Origin: an uncultured Succinivibrio sp.
Lineage (GTDB): Bacteria > Pseudomonadota > Gammaproteobacteria > Enterobacterales > Succinivibrionaceae
Length of the DNA: 64,000 nt
Direction: 5' to 3'
Assembly: GCA_902785325.1 (NCBI GenBank)
Contig: CACZXZ010000007.1
Location: 1-64,000, forward strand
Part shown: positions 7,533-17,487 of the stretch, piece by piece
Layout of the letters: every line of letters starts with the position of its first letter
Position numbering within the stretch: the first letter of the stretch is position 1
Translations under genes and position numbers: made by a program
Notes under the pieces: generated by a model
What the model was told of the DNA's origin: nothing
Databases searched by the model: none
What the model saw: only the letters and a program-made list of their open reading frames with translations

Positions 7533-8543
7533 ATGCAAGTTGTTATGGCAATTCAAGATTACATTAGTCATGATCCTAAAGTTAATCAATTTATTAAGAG
7601 TTTATCCGTTGATGAAGCTGACGAAATAAATCGTTACATAGAAAATAACTTTAGTGATGGTACTTTATATCTGAATGATTTAGAAGATGGTTGTCTTAAT
7701 GGTGAATTTAATGCTGTGTTAGTAAAACAAGGTTTAAGAGAAGTTGATAGTAATGAGTTGGTAAATGTATGTTTAGTATCTTCTGATTATGAAGATACTG
7801 CTTCTGATTTATCTATTTGTGATGATATAAACGGTGTAATGATCTGTTGTTTTCATAATCGTGATTATTTAAGTATTGGAAGCTTTGACTATAAGCTTTA
7901 TGAAAATAGTGATTCTTTGCAAGATTGCATGAGGCAAATTGAAGAAGAGTATGGTCCTTGTGAATTTAGAGCTTTAGATATTTATGATCATTCTCAGGTA
8001 TCTTTTAGTGCTAGTGCTTTAGATAGCGAACCAAGTAACGATTGGGATAGTTCTCGTAATGGTTTAGTTTATATGCCTAAAAAGGAAGTAAAAGAATATT
8101 ATCAACGTGCCTTAAAAACAAAAGATTTTGAAGGTAGTTATGAGGACTTTGTGGATGCGCATTTTGACATGGCAACAGAGCGTTTTAGCAATTTGTATGA
8201 GGGGAATAATTTTATCGGTCTTAAAAATTATCAAATTCCAAAATTTATGTATCAACAAATTGAAAAAGCTTATGATAAAAGAGATAAGTTATATGAAATT
8301 ATTGATGATATGGATTATGACAGTGGCTTTGTAGCTAATGTTCTTACCAAAGAGGATTTAGAAAATTCTGTCATAGATTGTGCTGGTAAGGATTGTGTGC
8401 TGTTTTTAGATGATCCTGTTGTAGTTAGAGAAAAATTATATGATCCTCAATATAGTTGTATTGAGCAACATGAGTTAATTAAAATCGGCAATCCTTTGCA
8501 TGAAAAACAAACATTAAAACAAACTAAGTCTAGAAGTCGCTAA
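7533..8543 (+). CDS. acidic hypothetical protein with YGPC and NGL-MPK motifs
   Basis: 336 residues, strongly acidic, with no DUF285 repeats, signal peptide or membrane segment. A central region (IEEEYGPCEFRA ... RNGLVYMPKKEV) matches one in 17690-18517 (IEAEYGPCVFKE ... NGLMFMPKEFI), so the two are paralogues at least there. No known family recognised. It ends QTKSRSR. It lies 2 bases after protein 4 and 17 bases before protein 5, inside the same operon. Confidence 0.65.
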   Translation: MQVVMAIQDYISHDPKVNQFIKSLSVDEADEINRYIENNFSDGTLYLNDLEDGCLNGEFNAVLVKQGLREVDSNELVNVCLVSSDYEDTASDLSICDDINGVMICCFHNRDYLSIGSFDYKLYENSDSLQDCMRQIEEEYGPCEFRALDIYDHSQVSFSASALDSEPSNDWDSSRNGLVYMPKKEVKEYYQRALKTKDFEGSYEDFVDAHFDMATERFSNLYEGNNFIGLKNYQIPKFMYQQIEKAYDKRDKLYEIIDDMDYDSGFVANVLTKEDLENSVIDCAGKDCVLFLDDPVVVREKLYDPQYSCIEQHELIKIGNPLHEKQTLKQTKSRSR

Positions 8544-8560
8544 GTTTAGGAGTGTTTAAG

Positions 8561-10318
8561 ATGAATAGAAAAGACGAATTAGTAAAATATCAGCGTTCTA
8601 GAGCAGAGCAAGATGCTATCAATCAAGCATGTAAGTTTCATCCAACTTCTAAAAGTGAGCTTTTAAAGTTAGTGCGTGAACCAAAGATTAATCTTGGCGA
8701 GATTGACACGTCAAAAATCACTGATATGTCAGGTTTATTTTATGACTGTAAAAGAGAAGATTTCTCAGACATAGAGAAGTGGGACACCTCAAACGTGACT
8801 GATATGTCACGGATGTTTTCTTGCTCTCCTACTTTCTATGAGAATAATGAAGTAGCTCCTTTAGAGATTAGTGAAAATCTTCATACTCAACTTAGTCACT
8901 GGAATGTGTCAAAAGTTGAAAACATGGAGGAGATGTTTAATCGTAGAAATTTAACTGGTGAAGATCTTTATTTTAATAGTTCTGCTTGTAAAAACTTTGA
9001 ACACATGTTTGCTAATAGCCAAGTAAAACAGAATGTAGATCTTGATTTTAATGCTTGTGATGATCTTAATGCTATCAGTGGCATGTTTGAAAATTCGCCA
9101 AATATTCAAGTTCATAATTTACCTTTAACTTCAATTAAAGAGAAATTTGGTGAGCTTGAATTTAATGAATTAAGCTTTAGAACTGGCTTTGGTGTTAGAC
9201 GTGCTTTTGATCTTGAAGCTCAGGAAAATAAATTACCAAATAATCCAAAATATACAGCTCCTAATGTGGAAGCTTGCAATATTTTTGCTCGGGCTTTAGC
9301 TAAAGTTAAACCAACTTTAGAAAAGTGGGTAAAAGAAAACTTTGGTGAAAAAGGTTTTGTCACTTTGTTAGATCATGAACCTGCTTATGTTGATCACGTT
9401 AAGCTTGATTATGATCGCAACTGTTTAGATAGCTATGAGCTTTTTGATTATGATGTTAAAGAAGGCTCAATGGTAAGTCTTGATAAAATTTATGATGTAA
9501 CTGATACTGAAGAAGTAGCGATGGATAATTATATTCAGTTAATGGTTAGCAACAATCAAGAATATCAGCCTGAGATAAAGATTAGTGAAAATAAAATTCC
9601 TTCTTATATTACTAAGGATGCTTTAGAATGGGATGAAAAACTTTATTTTGGTGATGATGAATATATTTATGATAATGAGTGCGCTAATGGAGATTTTTTT
9701 ATAGGAGCTAAACCTGACTGTACGTGGAGTTTAGATCCTAGTGTTTGTGATGGACATAATCGAAGAGGTCAAGAAGAATATAAGCTCAACTTCGATGGTC
9801 GCATGGAATGTCTTTCTAATTATGCCAATGAGCATCCTGAGTTAATTGGAGAATATTTAAAGGAATATGGTGCTCCTGCAACTGTGCATAATATTGAAGT
9901 AGTTAATAACTACATTAAAGAGAATGATGCTGAAATTTTTGATCATTTTGTTGAAAGACTTGATGTTGAAACAATTTGGGAAGAAACCACTAGCGTTTTT
10001 AAAGAAGATCAATATCAAGATTTAGCTTATAGAATTGCCTTAGTAACCTACAAAGGTAAAGATTGGTTTGCTTGCCCTGTGTTACAAGAAGAAAATGATC
10101 TTTTTATTCCTGCAAAAATTACGGAAGATGATCGAAAACTTGCTGTGGAGATTTTAGAAACGGCTAAAGAAAATATCTATAAGCGTGTGCTAAATTGTCA
10201 AGTTGATCAAATTGTTTGTGATTTAGAAGATCAATTAGAGCTTACACTTACAGATGAAAATTCTCAGCAAGAGGATTTAAAGCAACAAGAAGTTAAGAAA
10301 CAGGGAAGAGGGAGATAG
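8561..10318 (+). CDS. DUF285 repeat protein 5, large
   Basis: 585 residues. The N-terminus (RAEQDAINQACKFHPTSKSELLKL) and entry segment are standard. A first repeat (KWDTSNVTDMSRMFSCS) is followed by irregular ones (HWNVSKVENMEEMFN, a block around ACKNFEHMFANS). From residue ~220 the protein becomes a long acidic unique region of unknown fold. The tail is VKKQGRGR. ATG 8561 lies 9 bases after AGGAG; a GTG at 8552 overlaps that site and is less likely. A repeat entry domain joined to a long unique part also appears in 12979-15549. Confidence 0.75.
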   Translation: MNRKDELVKYQRSRAEQDAINQACKFHPTSKSELLKLVREPKINLGEIDTSKITDMSGLFYDCKREDFSDIEKWDTSNVTDMSRMFSCSPTFYENNEVAPLEISENLHTQLSHWNVSKVENMEEMFNRRNLTGEDLYFNSSACKNFEHMFANSQVKQNVDLDFNACDDLNAISGMFENSPNIQVHNLPLTSIKEKFGELEFNELSFRTGFGVRRAFDLEAQENKLPNNPKYTAPNVEACNIFARALAKVKPTLEKWVKENFGEKGFVTLLDHEPAYVDHVKLDYDRNCLDSYELFDYDVKEGSMVSLDKIYDVTDTEEVAMDNYIQLMVSNNQEYQPEIKISENKIPSYITKDALEWDEKLYFGDDEYIYDNECANGDFFIGAKPDCTWSLDPSVCDGHNRRGQEEYKLNFDGRMECLSNYANEHPELIGEYLKEYGAPATVHNIEVVNNYIKENDAEIFDHFVERLDVETIWEETTSVFKEDQYQDLAYRIALVTYKGKDWFACPVLQEENDLFIPAKITEDDRKLAVEILETAKENIYKRVLNCQVDQIVCDLEDQLELTLTDENSQQEDLKQQEVKKQGRGR

Positions 10319-10320
10319 AA

Positions 10321-11310
10321 ATGAGAACAAGAGAAGAGCAAGAAGCTATCAACAAGGCTTGTAAGTATCATCCAAACTTTAGGAAAGAGTTACAAAAATT
10401 GGTGAATGATACTGAGGTTAAATTAGGAGAGATTGATACTTCTCAGATTACCGATATGTCTTATTTGTTTGAAGTAAGTAAACGTAAACGCACTGATTTT
10501 AGTGGTATAGAAACATGGGATGTATCAAATGTAACCGATATGTCACAGATGTTTTGGGAATGTGAAAACTTTAACCAACCATTGAATAATTGGGATGTAA
10601 GTTCGGTTAAAGATATGTCAAACATGTTTTGGGGGTGTAAACAATTTAACCAAGATATATCAAGTTGGGACGTAGCAAACGTTACCAACATGAGTGATAT
10701 GTTTGATGGTTGTCGAGCTTTTAACCAAGATTTATCTTCTTGGAATGTTTCAAAGGTAACCGATATGTCACACATGTTTTGGAGATGTGAAAACTTTAAC
10801 CAACCATTGAATAATTGGGATGTAAGTTCGGTTGAAAATATGGGGGTTATGTTTTGGGGGTGTCATCAATTTAACCAAGATATTTCTAGTTGGGATGTTT
10901 CAAATGTGAAAGATATGAGTTTAATGTTTTATCGTTGCTTAAACTTTAATCAAGATATTGGTAGTTGGAATGTTGCTAAGGTTTCTAATATGAGAGGTAT
11001 GTTTGCTGATTGTAAAAAGTTTAATCAAGATATATCAAAATGGGACACTTCAAATGTTAAGGATATGTATGGTTTGTTCGGCGATTGTAAAAGCTTTAAT
11101 CAAAATTTGAACGATTGGGTGATTAGGGAAAATTGTAATTGCTCTAATTCTTTTAAAGGTTCTAATTTAAGTTATGACAATGTAAAAGATGCTTTTACAA
11201 AGGAACAGCTTCTAGAATGTGGCTCTGAGAAGATTATTGATGCTCTGAATAATGAGAAAAAGCAGGTAAAAGTACAAGAGCAAAAGGTAACTAAAGGTAG
11301 AGGTAGATAG
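10321..11310 (+). CDS. DUF285 repeat protein 6, eight regular repeats
   Basis: 329 residues: MRTREEQEAINKACKYHPN, entry segment, KRTDFSGIETW lead-in and eight very regular repeats such as NWDVSSVKDMSNMFWGC-KQFNQDIS. The cap is NDWVIREN, then LSYDNVKDAFTKEQLLECGSEKI and the tail VTKGRGR. Alternating FNQPLN and FNQDIS endings suggest duplication of pairs; the first two repeats closely resemble repeats four and five. It starts 2 bases after protein 5. Confidence 0.85.
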   Translation: MRTREEQEAINKACKYHPNFRKELQKLVNDTEVKLGEIDTSQITDMSYLFEVSKRKRTDFSGIETWDVSNVTDMSQMFWECENFNQPLNNWDVSSVKDMSNMFWGCKQFNQDISSWDVANVTNMSDMFDGCRAFNQDLSSWNVSKVTDMSHMFWRCENFNQPLNNWDVSSVENMGVMFWGCHQFNQDISSWDVSNVKDMSLMFYRCLNFNQDIGSWNVAKVSNMRGMFADCKKFNQDISKWDTSNVKDMYGLFGDCKSFNQNLNDWVIRENCNCSNSFKGSNLSYDNVKDAFTKEQLLECGSEKIIDALNNEKKQVKVQEQKVTKGRGR

Positions 11311-11311
11311 G

Positions 11312-11707
11312 ATGCAAAATCGAGAGCTACATCATCATGATTATGTGCTAGAAATTCGTAATGAAAATGAAAGGATGTCTGAGGCTGTTGACTGTTTTGA
11401 CATCAACTGTGTTGAAGATCTTGCTTATGAGCTAAAGTATTGTTTTGCTAATGCAAATACTAGAAAACGTCCCCTTGAACTTTATCGTGTTGATTATTTT
11501 AATGAAGCTGAAGATGGTGAACGTGAATATGAACAAATCTTTAGGATCAATGAGGGGAAGTTAGAACAGTTCACTACTAATCAGCAAGTGCATGAACAGT
11601 TGAAAATAGATGGTTTTGAGCATCTCGAAGAGAAAATTACTAATTTTCTAGGTGAAGTTTGTGCTAAACAAAATCAAGAAAAGCTTATACATAAAAGAAG
11701 TCGTTAG
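11312..11707 (+). CDS. hypothetical protein with basic tail
   Basis: 131 residues, no recognised family. A His-rich start (MQNRELHHHDYVLEIRNE) is followed by an acidic, mixed alpha/beta-looking body with LELYRVDYFNEAEDGEREYE. The tail is EKLIHKRSR. The start is 1 base after the previous stop and uses GGTAGAGGTAG of the previous tail as SD. The next gene is 20 bases away with its own SD, so the basic tail here is not explained by coupling alone. Confidence 0.6.
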   Translation: MQNRELHHHDYVLEIRNENERMSEAVDCFDINCVEDLAYELKYCFANANTRKRPLELYRVDYFNEAEDGEREYEQIFRINEGKLEQFTTNQQVHEQLKIDGFEHLEEKITNFLGEVCAKQNQEKLIHKRSR

Positions 11708-11727
11708 GTTATTAAAAGGTGTAAATT

Positions 11728-12927
11728 ATGGAAAATAGTTTTGTAGTTAATGCTTTTGTAAAGCACTTTAATAAGGTACATTTGACTTACGAGGCTGTGG
11801 GGGAGGCTTTAGAAGCTTTGACTACTGTATCTCGTGACGATATTGATAACTTAATGGATCATCTTATTACTAATGCTACCCCTTCTGAGTTTCTTGGTAT
11901 TTGTATTAATGTAGGTGTAGGGGGGCTTTCTCAAACTTACGGTGATTTTAACGATACAGAGTTTTGCCTTGACTTCTATGATGCTCACGGTCGTATTTTT
12001 GATTATTTTACAGCAAAACTTGAAGATCAATGTCGTATAGATGCTGAAGAAAAGCAAAAAGTGATGAATCAGTATTTTTCTCTTGATCCTGATACTATGA
12101 AGGTTAATCTAGTTCATGGTTGGGTACAATCTATTTGTCATGACTTATCTCATAGTTATGGTTCTGATATAGAAAAGCTCGAACATGAGCTTTTTGAGAA
12201 TGGTAATTATATTACCAATATTAAATACGATTTTTATTTACCTGCTAAAGCTTCTGAACTTAAAGAAAAACTACCTGAAAAGATCTTCATTCCAAGTGAT
12301 GTAAGTGATGTTCATGAATATCTATATGATATTGTCGGTAGTGACGTTGAAATTAAAGATTATGATTTTCATACGGGCATTGATTTAGAGCTCGATCCTA
12401 AGCTTTGTGACTTACCTTATTTTTCAGAAAACTCTAGTTTAAAATTCTCTAATGCTATGCATGAGCTTGTAAAAGCTAGTGCTAAACATGGTGCTGAGTA
12501 CGTTACGGTTTATGCTGATGGTGAGCAAACTGAAACCTTTAAAATTGCTGACTTTAAAGGAATGTTAGATGAAGTAACAAGTATGGATGCTAATGTGAAT
12601 GTAGTATTCACCGATAAAGAGCATAAAAGACTTGGTACTGTTTGTCCTATTGATTATGGTGATGATGATGACATGGTAGTTACTTTTTGTGATTACACCG
12701 ATAATAAATGGACTAATAAAGTAGTTGATGAAGCTTGTGAACACTTAAATCTTTTAGAAGATCATTTTATGTGTTTTAACAATCGTGGTATGTCTAATCT
12801 TGAACAACTTGCTTTCTTTAAGCAAACTGTGGATGCTAATTGCGACAATTTAAATAAGGTAAAGGAGCAAGAACAAGTACAAGAGCAAAAGCAAGATGTA
12901 AAGAAAACCAAAGGACATGCTCGTTAA
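11728..12927 (+). CDS. acidic hypothetical protein
   Basis: 399 residues, acidic, no DUF285 repeats, no membrane segment, no recognised family. The N-terminus is helical; a Gly-rich LGICINVGVGGLSQTYGDF stretch lies near residue 52. The last ~25 residues are a Gln/Lys/Glu-rich linker (KEQEQVQEQKQDVKKTK) ending GHAR. AAAGGTG precedes ATG 11728. It is followed by a hairpin and a 51-base gap. Confidence 0.6.
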   Translation: MENSFVVNAFVKHFNKVHLTYEAVGEALEALTTVSRDDIDNLMDHLITNATPSEFLGICINVGVGGLSQTYGDFNDTEFCLDFYDAHGRIFDYFTAKLEDQCRIDAEEKQKVMNQYFSLDPDTMKVNLVHGWVQSICHDLSHSYGSDIEKLEHELFENGNYITNIKYDFYLPAKASELKEKLPEKIFIPSDVSDVHEYLYDIVGSDVEIKDYDFHTGIDLELDPKLCDLPYFSENSSLKFSNAMHELVKASAKHGAEYVTVYADGEQTETFKIADFKGMLDEVTSMDANVNVVFTDKEHKRLGTVCPIDYGDDDDMVVTFCDYTDNKWTNKVVDEACEHLNLLEDHFMCFNNRGMSNLEQLAFFKQTVDANCDNLNKVKEQEQVQEQKQDVKKTKGHAR

Positions 12928-12937
12928 TGGTTTTAAG

Positions 12938-12966
12938 GTTAGGTGTGGTTCACCTAACTGTTTTAA
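12938..12966 (+). terminator. hairpin between genes
   Basis: GTTAGGTG and CACCTAAC form an 8-bp stem around a short loop, followed by TGTTTT. It lies 20 bases before the next SD, so it may be a weak terminator or attenuator inside the operon. Confidence 0.45.
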
Positions 12967-12978
12967 AGGAGTTTTATT

Positions 12979-15549
12979 ATGGCTTTTTTAGATGTGTTTA
13001 GAAAAAAGTATCATCCTAAGTATAAAAGTGAATTAAAAGAGTTAGTTAATAACGAGAAAATCAAGCTCTCCCAAATTGATGTGTCTAATATGACCGATTT
13101 TGAGGAGGTGTTTAGAGATTGTAAACGTACTGATTTTTCTGGAATTGAAAAGTGGAACGTAAGTAACGTTACTAACTTTAGAAACTGCTTTAGAAACTGT
13201 AAAGGCTTTAATGCTGACATTAGTGGATGGAACACAAGTAACGCTAAAACTATGTCTTGCATGTTCGCTGGTTGTGAGAACTTCGATTGTGACATTTCAA
13301 AGTGGGATGTAAGCAAAATTCAAGGTCGTTATAAGGCTTCTTATATTGCTAACATGTTTAAAGGCTGTGATAAGTTCTCTAAACGAGTTAACAACATTTA
13401 TATACAAGCAGAAGCAAAAGGTGTGGCTAAAGAAGAAATCTTTAATTTAATGCCATTCCCAAGACCTAAAGATCATAAAGTTGTTATCATTCCAAAATAT
13501 GAGAAAGATTTGAATGAGATTGCAGAGCGAACTGAAGATCTAAGCACGATTGATACTTCTGCTGTTAAGAACTTTAATAACTTCTTAAAGAATAGTACTC
13601 GTAAGACCTTCACTGGCATTGAGAAGATGTCCATGGAGTCTGCTCTCTACTGTAAGAACTTTTTAAGTGGAGCAAAGAATTTTGCTCAGAAGTTTGCGAT
13701 TACTAGAAAATCTAAAGAGCTTAGAGATGCTGAGAAAGAGTTAAAGAAGGTTACAAAGGAATATAATAAAACCTTTGGCTTATGTCACAAAGCCTATAAA
13801 ATTATTGAAAAAAAATATGGAAAAGAAAATGCAAAAGAATTTCATGAAGCTCTTTTTAGGTATTACACTCTTTTAAATCGTAAGAATCATATTGATGTTT
13901 TAAAATCTTCTAAAGATGAATTAAAAGCTCTTGAACATAATACTTTAGGTAAAGGTGATTTACTTACTCATTTAGATTACTTTGATTCAGTTCGTTCTTA
14001 TGATTCTATAAAGAAATTAGAAAAAGATTTACCTCAGTTATTTAAAGATCCTTATCGTAAAAATGAAGAACATCGTCATCAACTTTTTGATTTAAAATCT
14101 AACCTAGAAAAAAAGATTTATTCTTTAAAGGAAAAAGACGAACAAGCTATTACACAAGGTAAGGTGGTAACTGAGGAAGAAGCTAAGGGTAAAGAGTTAC
14201 CAAAGGAAACAGTGGTAGAAAAGGCTGAGCTTCCTAAGGTTACAAATATCGATAGCATGTGTAAAGGTACACAAGTAAATCATGCTGTGCCTGTTGCTCC
14301 AAATGTAATTACTGCTCGTAATGCGTATGCTGAAAATGACAAGTTTTTAGCCGATTTGTCAGGCTTAAAGGATGCTCCGATTAAGTACTGTCAAGGTGCT
14401 TTTGATAAGGTTGATCCTGCTCATTTAGCTAAAGAGTTTAAGAATTTTGATAGCAATTTATTAAATGCTTCTTTTTGTAGAAAAGTAGCTAATGAATATA
14501 ACAATACAGAAGTTTCACGTGAGTATTTATTTGGCAAAGAGGATATTGATAATTACAAGGTAATTTTGTTTGAAGATCGTGAACAGTTTAATGCTTATAG
14601 TAACAAATTAAAAGAGCTAGGTATTTTAAAAGATCCTATAAAACACTTGTGTCAATTTGCTGATGGTGATGGTATTCATACTTATGCTGATGATAAACAC
14701 CTTGTTGCACCTCCTATTGTGGTATCTCCTAAATTATATGAAGAATTGAAAAAAGTACCAATTCAATCTAAATATTTATCAAATTATGCTGAACATCCAA
14801 AAGAATTTAAACTAGAGGATGCCACTGTTACTTTATCAGTAAATCAATTTTATAGCTCTCCTATTCATCATGGAAATAGAAATATTTATAGCTTAGTTGA
14901 TCCTTCACAAAATTGTGGTTTAAATCTTTTTACATACAAAGAATTACAAAGTAATAATTTAAATCCTGAGGCTTTTAAACAAAAGCAAGTAGATATTATT
15001 TCCAATTTATCTAAAAGAGATTATTTTGACAAAATGGTTAAATTTGTAAAAGAGCACAACCTTACTGCTAATATGTTAATAAGTGATTTTAATAGAAATA
15101 AGGATAAAGGTTATCTAACAGGTTATTCTTATCAAAATGATTTTGATGCTATGTTTGTAGATAATTATACTAAAAATGGAAAATATCCTTCTTATGAAGA
15201 AACAAGTAAAAAATTACAGGATCAAATTAAATTAGATTTAGTTACTTTAACTAAAGCGATAGAGAATTATCAAATTTCAGATAAGTCTTTAAATGAAAAT
15301 AGTCGTCAGATGTTTCAGAATTTATCTTCAGAAAAGTATGATATTTTTGACCATAGAGATTACTGTAAGGATCTTCTTACTTCTAACTATGGTTCTTTTA
15401 AAAACAAAATTGCTTCAAAAGAGCGTATTTGCGATTGCTTATTAAAGGGGAATTTTGAGGGAATAGGCAAGAATCAAGAAAAGTCTGTAAAGCAAGAGCC
15501 TATCAAACATGAAGAAAAGCGTGTTTCTAAATCTTCTATGAGAAGATAG
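12979..15549 (+). CDS. DUF285 repeat protein 7, giant form
   Basis: 856 residues. An N-terminal DUF285 block covers residues ~10-130 (KYHPKYKSELKELV, TDFSGIEKW, three repeats such as GWNTSNAKTMSCMFAGC). A second degenerate entry (IDTSAVKNFNNFLKNSTR, TFTGIEKM) lies near residue 190, and a charged coiled-coil-like stretch follows (~225-400). The remainder is a large unique region with no recognised motif. It ends SKSSMRR. Length and the double entry suggest fusion of a DUF285 module to a separate protein. AAAGGAG precedes the ATG. Confidence 0.75.
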   Translation: MAFLDVFRKKYHPKYKSELKELVNNEKIKLSQIDVSNMTDFEEVFRDCKRTDFSGIEKWNVSNVTNFRNCFRNCKGFNADISGWNTSNAKTMSCMFAGCENFDCDISKWDVSKIQGRYKASYIANMFKGCDKFSKRVNNIYIQAEAKGVAKEEIFNLMPFPRPKDHKVVIIPKYEKDLNEIAERTEDLSTIDTSAVKNFNNFLKNSTRKTFTGIEKMSMESALYCKNFLSGAKNFAQKFAITRKSKELRDAEKELKKVTKEYNKTFGLCHKAYKIIEKKYGKENAKEFHEALFRYYTLLNRKNHIDVLKSSKDELKALEHNTLGKGDLLTHLDYFDSVRSYDSIKKLEKDLPQLFKDPYRKNEEHRHQLFDLKSNLEKKIYSLKEKDEQAITQGKVVTEEEAKGKELPKETVVEKAELPKVTNIDSMCKGTQVNHAVPVAPNVITARNAYAENDKFLADLSGLKDAPIKYCQGAFDKVDPAHLAKEFKNFDSNLLNASFCRKVANEYNNTEVSREYLFGKEDIDNYKVILFEDREQFNAYSNKLKELGILKDPIKHLCQFADGDGIHTYADDKHLVAPPIVVSPKLYEELKKVPIQSKYLSNYAEHPKEFKLEDATVTLSVNQFYSSPIHHGNRNIYSLVDPSQNCGLNLFTYKELQSNNLNPEAFKQKQVDIISNLSKRDYFDKMVKFVKEHNLTANMLISDFNRNKDKGYLTGYSYQNDFDAMFVDNYTKNGKYPSYEETSKKLQDQIKLDLVTLTKAIENYQISDKSLNENSRQMFQNLSSEKYDIFDHRDYCKDLLTSNYGSFKNKIASKERICDCLLKGNFEGIGKNQEKSVKQEPIKHEEKRVSKSSMRR

Positions 15550-15571
15550 ATTTATTTTCGGAGAAAAAATT

Positions 15572-17374
15572 ATGGAAAAGATTAAATTTGAATTAAGTCC
15601 TTTGTTTGATCGCTTTTTAAAGCAATATCGTAGGCAACAAGAAGGTAAACAGGTATTGTTCTCAGCTTTATCTAATGAGCCTGGTTCTGATTATGAGGTT
15701 AAATATAGCCTTCAAGGTAATAACGCATTTGTTGATCCTACTTTTTCTAAAAATAAATTTGGCACAAGATTATGTTTAGGTTTTATTCAAGGCGATGGTT
15801 TTCTTTTTGAATTATTACCTACGACTAATACACCTTCCTATAATGGCTATAATGTAAATTCTACCGTTACTGATGAAGAAATTGAACAAGATCCTAGTTT
15901 AGCTTATTTAAGAGAAGATCCTAGCTTAAAGTTATTTTTAATTGGTAATGTAAGTGAAAATTCTAATAGACAACTTCAAGAATTTTGTAGCCCTTATCTT
16001 GTTTATGAAGAATGTGGTAATCAATATCAATTAGATTTTTGTGATAAACATATTAAACAAAATCTTTATGTAAATATGCTTTTTGAGTGTTGTAATAACC
16101 ATGAGCAAATGATTGAAGGGTTAGGTTGTGAAATTGGACCTAATGAACTTACAGCACATAAAACTCCTGAAATGGAGAAAATTGCTAAGTTTAATTTGTA
16201 TTTAATTAATAGTTTTGGAGGCGATGTTCCTCTCATTACTTTTGATAGAGAAAAGAATAAGTATGCTTTGTTTTCTTTTAGCGATAATTGGTTGTCTAGG
16301 GGAGATCATTTACTAGAAGTTGATAAAAATCTTCCTCTTGCTGAAATTGTTGATGCGTATAGAAAGGTGGTAATTCCCAATGGCTTAAATGTTGGTCCTA
16401 GTCTTGAGGATTTTAAACAATGGCATCGAATTGAACTAGGTGAGCCTTATAGAGCACATGAAGATCAATTTCAATTTCATCCTAAAACAAAGGAAGAGTT
16501 GAAAGAATTAGTAGATGATCCTGAGGTTAACTTAGGTGAGATTGACACAACAAAAATTACCGATATGTCAGAGTTGTTTAAAGATAGTAAACGCACTGAC
16601 TTTTCAGGTATTGAAAAGTGGAACGTAAGTAACGTCACAAGCATGGGAGCTATGTTTGCTGGATGTCATGATTTTAACCAAGATATATCAAGTTGGGATG
16701 TAAGCTCAGTTGAAAATATGTTTGGTATGTTTGATGGTTGTCGGGCTTTTAACCAATCGTTAAATGCTTGGGATGTATCAAAGGTTACATGTATGTTTAA
16801 TTTGTTCTATGGCTGTGAGAATTTTAATCAGCCCTTAGATATATGGAATGTGTCTAATGTGATAAGTATGCAAGGCATGTTTGAAGGCTGTAAAAACTTC
16901 AATCAACCGTTAAATGATTGGGACGTTTCAAACGTGAAAGATACTTCACAAATGTTTGATGGCTGTGAGAACTTTAATCAGCCACTAAATGATTGGAATG
17001 TTAGCAAAGTAGAAGATATGTATGGTATGTTCGCATATTGCACTTCTTTTAACCAACCCCTTAATGATTGGGATGTATCAAATGCAAAATTACTTTGTGA
17101 TTTGTTTGATCATTGTGAACAGTTTAATCAAGATCTAAACGATTGGGTAATTAGGGAAGATTGTAAGGTAAAAGGTATGTTTGATGGGTGCAATAAACAG
17201 ACTTACGATAACGTCAAGATGATTGGTTTTAGTAAAACACAATTACAAGATTTAGATCCTTCAGAAGAAGAAAATCGATTTGTCAAAGGCTTTAAAGAGC
17301 AAATGGGATTGTCTAGAAAAGAACCTGCTCAAGAAGCTAAAGAGCAATCTCACTACGTTAAGTTTTTACATTAG
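15572..17374 (+). CDS. DUF285 repeat protein 8 with 300-residue N-terminal domain
   Basis: 600 residues. Residues 1-300 are a unique domain, mixed in charge, with no recognised family. The entry segment (FHPKTKEELKELVDDPEVNLG) begins near residue 305 and is followed by the lead-in and seven regular repeats ending NDWVIRED. Two repeats share over 70 nearly identical bases with protein 14 (16745-16815 versus 31545-31617). The C-terminus (EQSHYVKFLH) lacks the basic tail, and no gene follows closely: a leader region comes next. Confidence 0.8.
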   Translation: MEKIKFELSPLFDRFLKQYRRQQEGKQVLFSALSNEPGSDYEVKYSLQGNNAFVDPTFSKNKFGTRLCLGFIQGDGFLFELLPTTNTPSYNGYNVNSTVTDEEIEQDPSLAYLREDPSLKLFLIGNVSENSNRQLQEFCSPYLVYEECGNQYQLDFCDKHIKQNLYVNMLFECCNNHEQMIEGLGCEIGPNELTAHKTPEMEKIAKFNLYLINSFGGDVPLITFDREKNKYALFSFSDNWLSRGDHLLEVDKNLPLAEIVDAYRKVVIPNGLNVGPSLEDFKQWHRIELGEPYRAHEDQFQFHPKTKEELKELVDDPEVNLGEIDTTKITDMSELFKDSKRTDFSGIEKWNVSNVTSMGAMFAGCHDFNQDISSWDVSSVENMFGMFDGCRAFNQSLNAWDVSKVTCMFNLFYGCENFNQPLDIWNVSNVISMQGMFEGCKNFNQPLNDWDVSNVKDTSQMFDGCENFNQPLNDWNVSKVEDMYGMFAYCTSFNQPLNDWDVSNAKLLCDLFDHCEQFNQDLNDWVIREDCKVKGMFDGCNKQTYDNVKMIGFSKTQLQDLDPSEEENRFVKGFKEQMGLSRKEPAQEAKEQSHYVKFLH

Positions 17375-17402
17375 AGGTAAATTTGGTTACGGTAAATTGA
17401 TA

Positions 17403-17416
17403 TTTGCCGTGACAAA
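17403..17416 (+). repeat. dispersed near-palindrome TTTGCCGTGACAAA
   Basis: Identical to the copy at 5972-5985 and at the same relative position upstream of leader RNA B. Confidence 0.5.
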
Positions 17417-17487
17417 GTTTATGGTAAATTATAGTAAAAACTATGTAATTTAACTTTATAAATTGTCTAAATTAGCTTATAATTAGT

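Noticed and set aside
10461..10775. Antisense ORFs opposite DUF285 arrays (also at 3619, 13011, 20479, 20741 and 22710)
   Set aside because: They mirror the repeated codons of the plus-strand genes and have no SD, promoter or independent support.
10500..11130. Regular 75-base repeats taken as a CRISPR-like array
   Set aside because: The periodicity is that of coding DUF285 repeats in one open frame; there are no identical short repeats with spacers and no cas genes.
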